Shown: positions 54,646-63,583 of the stretch, in pieces
How positions within the stretch are numbered: position 1 is the first letter of the stretch
Layout of the letters: every line of letters starts with the position of its first letter
Source of the DNA: PALSA-1006 sp963733265
Lineage (GTDB): Bacteria > Pseudomonadota > Gammaproteobacteria > Burkholderiales > Gallionellaceae
Direction: 5' to 3'
Assembly: GCA_963733265.1 (NCBI GenBank)
Contig: CAVTCF010000004.1
Location: 62,001 to 126,000, forward strand
Length of the DNA: 64,000 nt
Translations under genes and position numbers: made by a program
The notes under the pieces: generated by a model
What the model was told of the DNA's origin: nothing
Databases searched by the model: none
The model's input: the letters and a program-made list of their open reading frames with translations, nothing else

Positions 54646-56067
54646 ATGAGTCAAGGAAAGATTGTTCAGTGTATTGGTGCGGTGGTTGACATCGAATTTC
54701 CGCGCGACAAAATGCCCAAGGTGTACGAAGCCTTGACATTAGCGGAAGCCAGCAATTCAACGGTTGAAACTGGCCTAACCTTTGAAGTTGAACAGCAATT
54801 GGGCGATGGCGTGGTGCGTACTATTGCCATGGGATCTTCAGATGGCTTGCGCCGTGGTATGGCCGTGAATGCAACGGGTAGTGCAATCAAGGTGCCAGTT
54901 GGTACAGGAACTCTGGGTCGCATTATGGACGTGCTCGGACGTCCGATTGATGATGTTGGAGAAATTCAATGCACGGAAAAACGCGAAATTCACCAAAGAG
55001 CGCCAAAATTTGATGAACTTTCTCCTTCGGTAGACTTGTTGGAAACCGGCATTAAGGTTATTGACTTAGTGTGTCCGTTTGCCAAAGGCGGCAAAGTTGG
55101 CTTGTTCGGTGGTGCGGGCGTAGGCAAGACAGTTAACATGCTGGAGCTGATAAATAACATTGCTAAACAACACGCGGGATTGTCAGTGTTTGCCGGTGTG
55201 GGTGAGCGTACTCGCGAAGGTAACGACTTCTACCATGAAATGACAGATGCCGGGGTTATCGATAAAGAGGACTTTACAAAGTCAAAAGTAGCCATGGTGT
55301 TCGGTCAAATGAATGAACCGCCCGGTAACCGCTTGCGTGTAGCTCTTTCCGGTTTGACAATGGCTGAAAAATTCCGTGATGAAGGCCGTGATATCCTTTT
55401 CTTCGTAGACAATATTTATCGCTATACATTGGCTGGAACTGAAGTGTCAGCTCTGCTGGGTCGTATGCCTTCCGCGGTGGGTTACCAACCAACGCTGGCC
55501 GAAGAAATGGGTCGCCTGCAAGAACGCATTACTTCTACCAAGGTTGGCTCGATTACTTCCATCCAGGCCGTTTATGTTCCTGCGGATGACTTGACCGACC
55601 CATCGCCTGCGACGACATTCTTGCACCTTGATTCTACAGTTGTGTTGTCACGTGATATTGCCTCTCTGGGTATTTATCCAGCAGTTGATCCACTTGATTC
55701 AACATCACGCCAACTAGACCCGTTGGTTGTTGGTGAAGAACATTACACGGTGGCTCGCAGAGTACAACAAACGCTGCAACGCTATAAAGAATTACGCGAC
55801 ATTATTGCAATTTTGGGTATGGATGAGCTTTCCCCCGAAGATAAATTGGCAGTCGCTCGCGCCCGTAAAATTCAGCGTTTCTTGTCTCAACCCTTCCATG
55901 TTGCAGAACAATTTACTGGCGCGCCAGGTAAGTATGTTTCACTGAAAGACACAATCAAGGGGTTCAAAGCGATTGTTGAAGGTGAGTACGATCATTTACC
56001 AGAACAAGCTTTTTACATGGTTGGCGGTATAGAAGAAGCAATCGAAAAAGCCAAGACACTGCAATAA
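54646..56067 (+). CDS. atpD: F0F1 ATP synthase subunit beta
   Basis: Catalytic subunit. The 473-residue protein has the P-loop GGAGVGKT (about 156-163), the catalytic Glu in GERTREGND (about 186-194), and LSRDIASLGIYPAVDPLDSTSR. The phrase FFVDNIYRYTLAGTEVS carries Tyr where most beta subunits have Phe (DNIFRFT), probably a harmless lineage variation. Confidence 0.98.
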   Translation: MSQGKIVQCIGAVVDIEFPRDKMPKVYEALTLAEASNSTVETGLTFEVEQQLGDGVVRTIAMGSSDGLRRGMAVNATGSAIKVPVGTGTLGRIMDVLGRPIDDVGEIQCTEKREIHQRAPKFDELSPSVDLLETGIKVIDLVCPFAKGGKVGLFGGAGVGKTVNMLELINNIAKQHAGLSVFAGVGERTREGNDFYHEMTDAGVIDKEDFTKSKVAMVFGQMNEPPGNRLRVALSGLTMAEKFRDEGRDILFFVDNIYRYTLAGTEVSALLGRMPSAVGYQPTLAEEMGRLQERITSTKVGSITSIQAVYVPADDLTDPSPATTFLHLDSTVVLSRDIASLGIYPAVDPLDSTSRQLDPLVVGEEHYTVARRVQQTLQRYKELRDIIAILGMDELSPEDKLAVARARKIQRFLSQPFHVAEQFTGAPGKYVSLKDTIKGFKAIVEGEYDHLPEQAFYMVGGIEEAIEKAKTLQ

Positions 56068-56079
56068 AGGGTAAATATT

Positions 56080-56508
56080 ATGACCATGACGGTTCATGTC
56101 GATGTGGTAAGTGCCGAAGCCGCAATTTTTTCCGGCTTGGCTGAGGTGGTCATTGTTCCGGGTGAGGGTGGCGAATTGGGGATATATCCTCGCCACGCGC
56201 CGTTGCTGACCAGAATCAAGCCAGGCTCAGTGCGTCTAAAATTGCCAAATCAAACCGAGGAAACATTGATTTATGTCTCCGGCGGGATGTTGGAAGTACA
56301 GCCAAGTATAGTAACAATCCTGGCCGATACAGCGATTCGAGGAGTAGACCTGGATGAGGCAAGAGCATTGGAAGCAAAGCACTCCGCTGAAGAAGCGATG
56401 AAAAATCGTTCTTCAGAAATTGATTATGCGGTTGCGCAGGTTGAGCTATCCGAAGCAATCGCACAGTTGCAAGCGATTTCCAGAATGAGAAAAAACTCAA
56501 CGCACTAA
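56080..56508 (+). CDS. atpC: F0F1 ATP synthase subunit epsilon
   Basis: Regulatory subunit of the central stalk. The 142-residue protein has the N-terminal beta sandwich (VDVVSAEAAIFSGLAEVVIVPGEGGELGIYPRHAPLLT) and a C-terminal helical hairpin. Last gene of the operon, followed 32 bp later by a terminator. Confidence 0.97.
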   Translation: MTMTVHVDVVSAEAAIFSGLAEVVIVPGEGGELGIYPRHAPLLTRIKPGSVRLKLPNQTEETLIYVSGGMLEVQPSIVTILADTAIRGVDLDEARALEAKHSAEEAMKNRSSEIDYAVAQVELSEAIAQLQAISRMRKNSTH

Positions 56509-56540
56509 ACCGCAACAATGTACGACTAAGCAAGACAAGG

Positions 56541-56564
56541 AAAACGGCAAAAGCCGTTTTTTTT
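56541..56564 (+). terminator. Terminator of the atp operon
   Basis: AAAACGGC and GCCGTTTT pair with a 4-base loop, followed by four further T residues. It lies between atpC and glmU. Confidence 0.93.
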
Positions 56565-56600
56565 GTTTATACTTAACGCCTTTATGAAGAGATGAAAAGA

Positions 56601-57965
56601 ATGGCTAATCTAAATATTGTAATTCTTGCTGCCGGCAAAGGTACCAGAATGTATTCGGATAAGCCCAAAGTGCTTCATAGCATTGCAGGTAAAACAATGC
56701 TGCAGCATGTTGTTGATACGGCTACAAAGTTAAAGCCATCCAAAACTATCGTGGTTTATGGATATGGCGGAGAGCTTGTTCCAAAGTCGCTAACACAACA
56801 AGCAGCAATATTTGTATTGCAAGAGCCGCAGCTTGGGACAGGCCACGCTGTACAACAAGCGTTATCGAAACTTGACGATGAAGGAGAAAGTTTAGTTCTA
56901 TACGGTGATGTCCCGCTGATTCAGCAGGAAACATTAAAAACATTAATAACGGATAAAAACTCTCTTAATTTGCTTACCTTGAATCTGGACAACCCACAAG
57001 GTTACGGACGAATTATAAGAAATGAGCAAGGACAAGTAATAAAAATCGTGGAAGAAAAAGATGCATCACCTGAACAACGAAAAGTTAAAGAAATTAATAC
57101 GGGCATTTTGGCGGCACCAACGAAGCACTTGCGAGAATGGTTGAAAAATTTGCGGAATGAAAATGCGCAACGTGAGTACTACCTAACTGACATTGTTGCT
57201 ATGGCGGTAGATCAAGGGATAAAGATTAGCACAGTACATCCTGCGAATGAATGGGAAGTAATGGGTATCAACAGCAAACTACAACAAGCTGAGCTGGAAC
57301 GTGTGTGGCAAAAAGAACAGGCAAATCTATTATTAAAACAGGGTGTAACATTGGCCGACCCGGCTCGCGTGGATATCCGCGGTCATTTGAATTGTGATCG
57401 GGATGTTGAAATTGATGTGGGATGTATTTTTGAGGGAACAGTAAATCTGGGGCAAGGAGTAAAAGTAGGCGCTTACAGCATAATAAAAAACTCTAGCGTG
57501 GAGGCGAATACAAACATCGCACCCTTTAGTCATATTGATGAAGCAGAAATTGGACAATACTGCCATATCGGGCCCTATGCACGGATTCGTCCGGGAAGTA
57601 AATTAAAGAACGATGTACATATCGGTAATTTTGTAGAAATCAAAAATAGTGAGATTGCCGATAACAGCAAGGCAAATCACCTAAGCTATATAGGTGACGC
57701 AAGTATAGGCAGTCGGGTTAATATTGGCGCAGGAACCATAACTTGCAACTATGACGGAGCCAATAAATTTCACACGATAATAGAAGATGACGCATTCATC
57801 GGATCAGATACACAACTTGTTGCTCCGGTTACCGTTGGGCGCGGCGCAACAATCGGGGCAGGTTCAACGATAACCGTGAATACGCCAGCGGGCGGACTGA
57901 CACTGTCACGAGCAAAGCAGATCAGTGTGACAGATTGGCAACGGCCGGCTAAAAAAATTAAATAA
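56601..57965 (+). CDS. glmU: Bifunctional UDP-N-acetylglucosamine pyrophosphorylase / glucosamine-1-phosphate N-acetyltransferase
   Basis: Makes UDP-GlcNAc for peptidoglycan and lipopolysaccharide in two steps. The 454-residue protein (start MANLNIVILAAGKGTRMYSD; an ATG three codons upstream is also possible) has the nucleotidyltransferase Rossmann domain (1-230, LAAGKGTRM and YGDVPLI). A left-handed beta-helix of hexapeptide repeats follows, with HIGNFVEIKNS and the acetyltransferase NYDGANKFHT region. glmS, the preceding pathway step, follows 20 bp downstream. Confidence 0.96.
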   Translation: MANLNIVILAAGKGTRMYSDKPKVLHSIAGKTMLQHVVDTATKLKPSKTIVVYGYGGELVPKSLTQQAAIFVLQEPQLGTGHAVQQALSKLDDEGESLVLYGDVPLIQQETLKTLITDKNSLNLLTLNLDNPQGYGRIIRNEQGQVIKIVEEKDASPEQRKVKEINTGILAAPTKHLREWLKNLRNENAQREYYLTDIVAMAVDQGIKISTVHPANEWEVMGINSKLQQAELERVWQKEQANLLLKQGVTLADPARVDIRGHLNCDRDVEIDVGCIFEGTVNLGQGVKVGAYSIIKNSSVEANTNIAPFSHIDEAEIGQYCHIGPYARIRPGSKLKNDVHIGNFVEIKNSEIADNSKANHLSYIGDASIGSRVNIGAGTITCNYDGANKFHTIIEDDAFIGSDTQLVAPVTVGRGATIGAGSTITVNTPAGGLTLSRAKQISVTDWQRPAKKIK

Positions 57966-57985
57966 TCAATTAACGGAAATAGACT

Positions 57986-59812
57986 ATGTGTGGAATTGTA
58001 GGCGCTGTAGCACAACGTAATGTTGTTCCGATACTAATACAAGGACTGCTGCGACTGGAGTACCGTGGCTATGATTCTGCGGGATTAGTTGTTGTAAAAA
58101 ATAACGAACTGGAACGAGTAAGAAGCACCGGACGCGTTGCAGAATTAGAAGAGAAAAGCAGAAATACTGAAGGACATACCGGGATTGCCCACACGCGCTG
58201 GGCAACGCATGGCGTTCCAAGCGAAAGAAACGCGCACCCACACATGAGCCGGGAATTAATTGCTGTTGTTCACAACGGCATCATCGAAAATTACGAAGAA
58301 TTGCGCTCGCAACTCACGACTCAGGGATATGAGTTTACCTCTGATACAGATACTGAAGTCATCGCGCACCTGATTCACTCGTATTACTCAAAAGGAAAAA
58401 CATTACTATCGGCAACACAGGCAGCATTAGCCCAATTAATTGGGGCTTACGCCATCGGAGTTGTAGCGGCAGATAATCCGGAACAATTGATAGGCGCTCG
58501 CAAAGGTAGCCCGCTACTGTTGGGCGTGGGGGAGGGTGAGCACTTCGTCGCATCGGACATGTCGGCGCTGTTACAGGTTACTCAAAAAGTTGTATATCTG
58601 GAGGAAGGTGATGTAGTTGAGTTGAAGCAGGCAAATTACAGAATATTCGATGCCAAAGGAGCCGAGATTTCGCGCCCGGTTAACATCAGCGAACTAAACA
58701 ATGCAAGTGTAGAGCTGGGTGAATATCAGCACTATATGCAAAAAGAAATCCATGAACAACCACAAGCACTGGCAGATACATTGGAGTCGGTATGCAATAG
58801 CCAAACATTGATACCAGGATTGTTTGGTGCAGAAGCAGCAAATGCTTTTGCACAAATAGAAAGCATTTTGATTCTGGCGTGCGGAACGAGTCACCATGCA
58901 GGAATGGTAGCGCGTTACTGGTTGGAGGAAGTAGCGGGCATTCCGTGCGTCGTCGAGATCGCCAGCGAATATCGGTATAGGGTCAGCGTTGCAAACCCCA
59001 AAACGTTAGTTGTAACAATCTCGCAATCGGGCGAAACAGCAGATACGCTTGCCGCGCTAAACCACGCAAAAAGCATAGGACACCAGCACACCTTGGCAAT
59101 CTGCAATGTGCCGGAGAGCGCAATTATCCGCCAATCTAAATTGCGTTTCCTAACCAGAGCAGGTCCTGAAATTGGAGTGGCATCAACCAAAGCGTTCACC
59201 ACGCAGTTAGCCGCGCTCTTTTTATTAACACTCGTGCTCGCCAAACAACGCGGCAAAGTCAGCCCAAAACAAGAGCAGCAACATTTGCATGAGTTGCGCC
59301 ATCTTCCCAGCGCGGTGCTGGCTGTATTGAAATTGGAGCCGGAGATTGCCGAGCTGGCAATACAATTTGCAGATAAACAACATGCACTCTTTCTGGGGCG
59401 CGGCCTGCACTACCCGATAGCGCTGGAAGGCGCTCTAAAGCTAAAAGAAATATCATATATTCATGCGGAAGCCTACCCTGCGGGAGAACTAAAACACGGG
59501 CCTTTGGCCTTAGTTGACAAGGATATGCCAGTCGTTGCGGTAGCGCCGAATGACACCTTGCTGGAAAAACTGAAATCAAATTTGCAAGAAGTGCGCGCAA
59601 GAGGCGGCGAGTTGTACGTTTTCGCCGATGCCAAAACAAGAATTCATTCAAGCGAGGGCGTGCATGTGATGCAAATGCCCGAACACGCGGGATTTCTAAG
59701 CCCTATTCTGCACACGATCCCACTGCAATTACTGGCATATTATGTAGCATTGCAAAAGGGAACCGATGTTGACAAGCCACGTAATCTGGCGAAATCAGTG
59801 ACAGTAGAGTAG
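57986..59812 (+). CDS. glmS: Glutamine--fructose-6-phosphate aminotransferase (isomerising)
   Basis: Makes glucosamine-6-phosphate from fructose-6-phosphate and glutamine. The 608-residue protein starts MCGIVGAV, with Cys2 becoming the N-terminal nucleophile after Met removal. The glutaminase domain (THTRWATHG-like HTRWATHGVPSERNAHPH) is followed by two SIS domains (CGTSHHAGMVARYW, SQSGETADTLAAL) and the C-terminal KPRNLAKSVTVE. Co-transcribed with glmU. No glmS ribozyme-like element is expected or seen. Confidence 0.97.
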   Translation: MCGIVGAVAQRNVVPILIQGLLRLEYRGYDSAGLVVVKNNELERVRSTGRVAELEEKSRNTEGHTGIAHTRWATHGVPSERNAHPHMSRELIAVVHNGIIENYEELRSQLTTQGYEFTSDTDTEVIAHLIHSYYSKGKTLLSATQAALAQLIGAYAIGVVAADNPEQLIGARKGSPLLLGVGEGEHFVASDMSALLQVTQKVVYLEEGDVVELKQANYRIFDAKGAEISRPVNISELNNASVELGEYQHYMQKEIHEQPQALADTLESVCNSQTLIPGLFGAEAANAFAQIESILILACGTSHHAGMVARYWLEEVAGIPCVVEIASEYRYRVSVANPKTLVVTISQSGETADTLAALNHAKSIGHQHTLAICNVPESAIIRQSKLRFLTRAGPEIGVASTKAFTTQLAALFLLTLVLAKQRGKVSPKQEQQHLHELRHLPSAVLAVLKLEPEIAELAIQFADKQHALFLGRGLHYPIALEGALKLKEISYIHAEAYPAGELKHGPLALVDKDMPVVAVAPNDTLLEKLKSNLQEVRARGGELYVFADAKTRIHSSEGVHVMQMPEHAGFLSPILHTIPLQLLAYYVALQKGTDVDKPRNLAKSVTVE

Positions 59813-59877
59813 TAGCCAAATAACGATTCATAAATTAGGCTAATTCAGCATCGTTCTCACAACGTGGAGAATATCGC

Positions 59878-60648
59878 ATGGCGGTCATCGCCGTTTTTAA
59901 TCAAAAAGGTGGCGTAGGAAAAACTACTTCTACCTTGAATATTGCAGCTGGACTGGCAATATCACGTCAGCAGCCGATCGCCCTCGACATGGATCCTCAG
60001 GGGTCACTCAGTATTGCGTCCGGATTAAAAGATGCGCGCTCACAAGAACGAAATATGGCATCATTTTTCAATGAGAAAAAGCCACTTGCCAACCTGCTTC
60101 ACGATACTCCTGCAGGCTGGCAAATAATCCCGTCGTCCATAGAGCTTTCAAAAATCGATGTAATGTACGGCAAGGATCCAAACGCTGCTAAATTGCTGAA
60201 GCAAGGACTCAGCGAAGAATTGGCACTGACGGGGGCACCGATATTAATAGACTGCTGTCCTATGCTGGGCGTGCTTACCCTCAATGCATTACTGGCCGCG
60301 GATAGAGTGCTAATTCCAGTATCGGCAGACTTCCTCTCGCAACAGGGCGTTCATCGGCTGGATGCGGCTCTGAATGTGCTGGAAAAAAAACTTCAGCGCA
60401 AATTTGAAAGACGTATCGTTGTTACTCGATTCGATTCTCGTCGTAAACTCTCATATGACATCTTCGATAAATTAAGAGAGCGCTACGGTTCACAAGTATG
60501 TAGTACCCGAATTGGGGAAAACGTGGCTTTAGCGGCAAGCCCGATGCATGGATTGGATATTTTCGCCTTTGCTCCGAATACTCCGGGTGCTGCGGACTAT
60601 AAGGCGCTGACACTTGAATTGATAAAAAGCGGATTTTTCGAAAATTAA
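59878..60648 (+). CDS. Orphan ParA-family ATPase
   Basis: A 256-residue ParA/MinD-type ATPase with KGGVGKTTSTLNIAAG (about 10-25), ALDMDPQGSLS and LIDCCPMLGVLTLNALLAAD. It is distinct from the chromosomal ParA at 47784 and has no ParB partner beside it. The next gene (ubiB) is convergent on the minus strand, 10 bp away. Single ParA-like proteins position chemoreceptor arrays, carboxysomes, pili or plasmids; no such partner lies in the window, so the cargo is unknown. A GGAG ribosome site precedes the ATG. Confidence 0.85.
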   Translation: MAVIAVFNQKGGVGKTTSTLNIAAGLAISRQQPIALDMDPQGSLSIASGLKDARSQERNMASFFNEKKPLANLLHDTPAGWQIIPSSIELSKIDVMYGKDPNAAKLLKQGLSEELALTGAPILIDCCPMLGVLTLNALLAADRVLIPVSADFLSQQGVHRLDAALNVLEKKLQRKFERRIVVTRFDSRRKLSYDIFDKLRERYGSQVCSTRIGENVALAASPMHGLDIFAFAPNTPGAADYKALTLELIKSGFFEN

Positions 60649-60658
60649 ATTGTGAGGT

Positions 60659-62176
60659 TCAATAATTAAGAACAAACCAAAGTGTTGAAATAATTGCAGA
60701 AATAGCGATTAATTTTAGCCAGTAATTCTGTTTTTCCTGCAGGAAAGCGAGTTCCAGCAAGGCAGCCTGATTTTTTGCACTAGGATCTTCAATCAAATGT
60801 TGGTGCAACAAGCGGGGAATTTGCGGAAGTAGTGCGGCATAAAGTGGCGCCTCCGCTTTAAACGACTTGATAAAACCGCGCCAACCAACTTGCTCATTCA
60901 TCCAGCGTTCTAACCAGGGTTTAGCGGTCTTCCAAAGATCAAGCTCAGGATCCAATTGCAAACCCAAGCCTTCAATATTGAGCATCGTCTTTTGTAATAG
61001 CACAAGCTGCGGTTGAACCTCAACACCAAAGCGGCGGGACGTTTGAAACAAGCGTAACAAAACGCGCCCGAATGAAACTTCGCGCAAAGGCCGGTCAAAG
61101 ATTGGCTCGCATACAGCACGTATTGCAGCCTCCAATTCATCCACGCGGGTATGAGCCGGAACCCAGCCAGACTCGATATGGACTTCAGCAACGCGTTTAT
61201 AGTCGCGGTTGAAAAAAGCAATAAAGTTCTGCGCAAGATAATTCTTGTCCGTATCGTTTAGCGTACCCATAATACCGAAATCGAGAGCGATATAGCGACC
61301 ATCCGCTGCGACCTGGATATTACCGGGATGCATGTCAGCATGAAAAAACCCATCGCGGAAAACCTGCATATAGAAAATTTCAACACCATCAGAAGCAAGT
61401 TTGGAGATGTTGATATTGGCTACTTTCAAAGCATCAATCTGGCTAATAGGAATACCGTGCATGCGCTCCATCACGATAACATTAGTGTCACACCAATCCC
61501 AATACATTTCAGGAACGAGTAGCAAATCAGAATTAGAGAAATTTCGCTTTAACTGACTAGCGCATGAAGCTTCGCGCATAAGATCAAGTTCATCGTGTAA
61601 ATATTTTTCGAATTCTGCGACAACCAACTTGGGCTTCAGCCGCTTGCCGTCGGAAAATAAACGTTCGACTAAACCAGCACAAACATCAAGCAAAGCGAGA
61701 TCGTGCTCAATAATAGGCAGTATGGAAGGACGCAAAATTTTGACAGCAACCTCGCGACCATCATGAAGGACGGCAAAATGAACTTGGGCAACAGAAGCAC
61801 TTGCGATGGGTGTCTCGTCAAAGCTGCTAAAAACGTCAGCAAGCTTTCTTTTATAGGCAGACTCTAAAACAGCGATTGCTTGGGATGAGGGAAAAGGCGG
61901 CACCCTGTCCTGCAATTTGGCCAACTCATTAGCAATGTCGACAGGAATCAGATCGCGACGGGTAGAAAGCATTTGACCAAATTTAACAAAAATAGGGCCA
62001 AGCATCTCCAAAGCTAAACGAAGGCGTACCGCACGAGGTGCGGAAGTATCGCGAGCGAATAGCAGGATATTGAGCGGCGCCAGCATCCAACTCAAGCGGT
62101 GATGCGCCAACAAAAACTCATCCAAACCAAAACGCAATACAACGTAAAAGATTTTAATTACTCGAAAAAAACGCAT
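60659..62176 (-). CDS. ubiB: Ubiquinone biosynthesis kinase-like protein UbiB
   Basis: Atypical membrane kinase/ATPase required for ubiquinone synthesis. The 505-residue protein shows the UbiB-specific KFGQMLSTRRDLIP (KxGQ motif, about 65-78), the nucleotide-loop PIASASVAQVH (Ala-rich, replacing the Gly-rich loop), FHADMHPGNI and ALDFG. One or two hydrophobic helices close the C-terminus (WLKLIAISAIISTLWFVLNY). Complete. Ubiquinone is the expected quinone for an aerobic or microaerobic betaproteobacterium. Confidence 0.95.
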   Translation of the reverse strand: MRFFRVIKIFYVVLRFGLDEFLLAHHRLSWMLAPLNILLFARDTSAPRAVRLRLALEMLGPIFVKFGQMLSTRRDLIPVDIANELAKLQDRVPPFPSSQAIAVLESAYKRKLADVFSSFDETPIASASVAQVHFAVLHDGREVAVKILRPSILPIIEHDLALLDVCAGLVERLFSDGKRLKPKLVVAEFEKYLHDELDLMREASCASQLKRNFSNSDLLLVPEMYWDWCDTNVIVMERMHGIPISQIDALKVANINISKLASDGVEIFYMQVFRDGFFHADMHPGNIQVAADGRYIALDFGIMGTLNDTDKNYLAQNFIAFFNRDYKRVAEVHIESGWVPAHTRVDELEAAIRAVCEPIFDRPLREVSFGRVLLRLFQTSRRFGVEVQPQLVLLQKTMLNIEGLGLQLDPELDLWKTAKPWLERWMNEQVGWRGFIKSFKAEAPLYAALLPQIPRLLHQHLIEDPSAKNQAALLELAFLQEKQNYWLKLIAISAIISTLWFVLNY

Positions 62177-62517
62177 TGATCAAAATTACCACGTAGTATA
62201 TTCAAGAAGATTTCAGCAAGATTGTACCAAGCGTAGAGCCACGACATGGCAATATTTCAAACGGTGTAAGAAATGGTGCCGGTGTTGCTCCATCCAAAAT
62301 AAAAAAAACAGATCAAGCGAGTTGCTGAATTCCGCACAGCAGCCAAACCGAATTAATCTCTTTGAGATTCATTTGCACATGCCAAATCTCGGTGAAAAAT
62401 AGAAACAAGTACGATGGTGAACAACAATAAAAAACGATTCAATTAGGTCATAAATAATGAAAATTAACGAGACGAGTATAACAAGTAAAAAATAATACTG
62501 AGCACTTAAAAGGAGGC
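62177..62517. other. Gene-free stretch upstream of ubiB and the IS30 element
   Basis: AT-rich sequence with no credible reading frame, tRNA or strong repeat. It must hold the ubiB promoter near 62177-62260 on the minus strand. Confidence 0.5.
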
Positions 62518-63557
62518 GGATTCTAGTATGAAGCGCAATTTTGAATAATGCAGGTCAGGTGGGTGAGATGCGGTAGCATCAATGCCCTTTGACCAGCCAG
62601 TCGAAATTGCACAAATGAACTATACACATATCACCCGAGAAGAACGATACCAGATTTACGCCTTGAAGAAGGCGGGACATAGGCAAAAAGAGATAGCCGA
62701 GGTACTGAAGCGAAGTCAGTCTACCATCAGCAGAGAATTAACTCGGAACGGTGGGCGACGTGGCTACCGTCCCAAACAAGCGCACAGCAAGTCGGTTGAT
62801 AGGCAGGCGCTGAATGCACGAACGATTGATGCTGCGACATGGGAATTCGCTCAAGATATGCTGATGCTCCAATGGAGCCCAGAGCAGATCAGCGGGCATG
62901 CAGCCATCAGCCCAGAAACGGTTTACCAGCGAGTCTATGCAAATAAACGAGCGGGCGGAATGCTATGGAAGAACCTGCGTTGCCAGAAGCAACGAAGGAA
63001 GAGATACGGCAAGGCTGAACGACGCGGAACGATACCCAATAGGCTATCCATTGAAGATCGTCCTGCCATCGTTGAGACGCGTAGCCGTATCGGTGACTGG
63101 GAAGCGGACACAGTGATAGGCAAGAACCACCGCCAAGCGATTGTGAGTATCGTAGAACGTAAGACCGGATTCACACTGATCCAGAAGGTAGAACGCAAGA
63201 CTGCACAAGCAGTCAGCCAGGCCATGATAGCTCTGCTGAAGCCTTACCGAAAAAAGGTAAGGACGATTACTTCTGACAACGGAAAGGAATTCGCCGGGCA
63301 CGAAGAAATTGCCAAGAAGTTGAAAGCTGGCTTTTATTTCGCACACCCATACTCATCATGGGAGCGAGGAACGAACGAAAACACAAACGGATTAATACGA
63401 CAATACTTCCCCAAGAACAGAGACTTTACAACAATTACACGACAGGAGATCAACACCGCGATGGAAAGATTAAACAACCGACCTAGAAAGAGACTTGGAT
63501 TTCAGACACCGAATCAAGTATTCTTTAAGTCAGGCGTTGCGCTTCATATTTGAACCC
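62518..63557 (+). mobile_element. IS30-family insertion sequence
   Basis: A 1040-bp unit bounded by 21-bp inverted repeats with four mismatches: GGATTCTAGTATGAAGCGCA at the left (62518-62538) and GGGTTCAAATATGAAGCGCA on the opposite strand at the right (63557-63537). A GC dinucleotide flanks both sides, compatible with a 2-bp target duplication but too short to prove one. It contains one full-length transposase gene. Confidence 0.88.
62618..63553 (+). CDS. IS30-family transposase
   Basis: A 311-residue transposase. The N-terminal helix-turn-helix is MNYTHITREERYQIYALKKAG with KEIAEVLKRSQSTISRELTRN. The DDE core shows GDWEADTVIGK (first Asp), TSDNGKEFAGH (second Asp) and SWERGTNENTNGLIRQYFPK (Glu). 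This inner ATG matches family starts; a longer frame begins 36 bp upstream. The coding region ends 4 bp before the outer edge of the right repeat and looks undamaged. Confidence 0.95.
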   Translation, partial: NYTHITREERYQIYALKKAGHRQKEIAEVLKRSQSTISRELTRNGGRRGYRPKQAHSKSVDRQALNARTIDAATWEFAQDMLMLQWSPEQISGHAAISPETVYQRVYANKRAGGMLWKNLRCQKQRRKRYGKAERRGTIPNRLSIEDRPAIVETRSRIGDWEADTVIGKNHRQAIVSIVERKTGFTLIQKVERKTAQAVSQAMIALLKPYRKKVRTITSDNGKEFAGHEEIAKKLKAGFYFAHPYSSWERGTNENTNGLIRQYFPKNRDFTTITRQEINTAMERLNNRPRKRLGFQTPNQVFFKSGVALHI

Positions 63558-63583
63558 GCGGGAAATAAAAATCAGTATAATGA

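Noticed and set aside
57966..57985. glmS ribozyme riboswitch
   Set aside because: Only 20 bp separate glmU and glmS, far too short for the ribozyme, and it is not expected in this group.
8745..63557. Composite transposon formed by the ISL3 and IS30 elements
   Set aside because: The two elements belong to different families, each has its own ends, and the region between is core chromosome.
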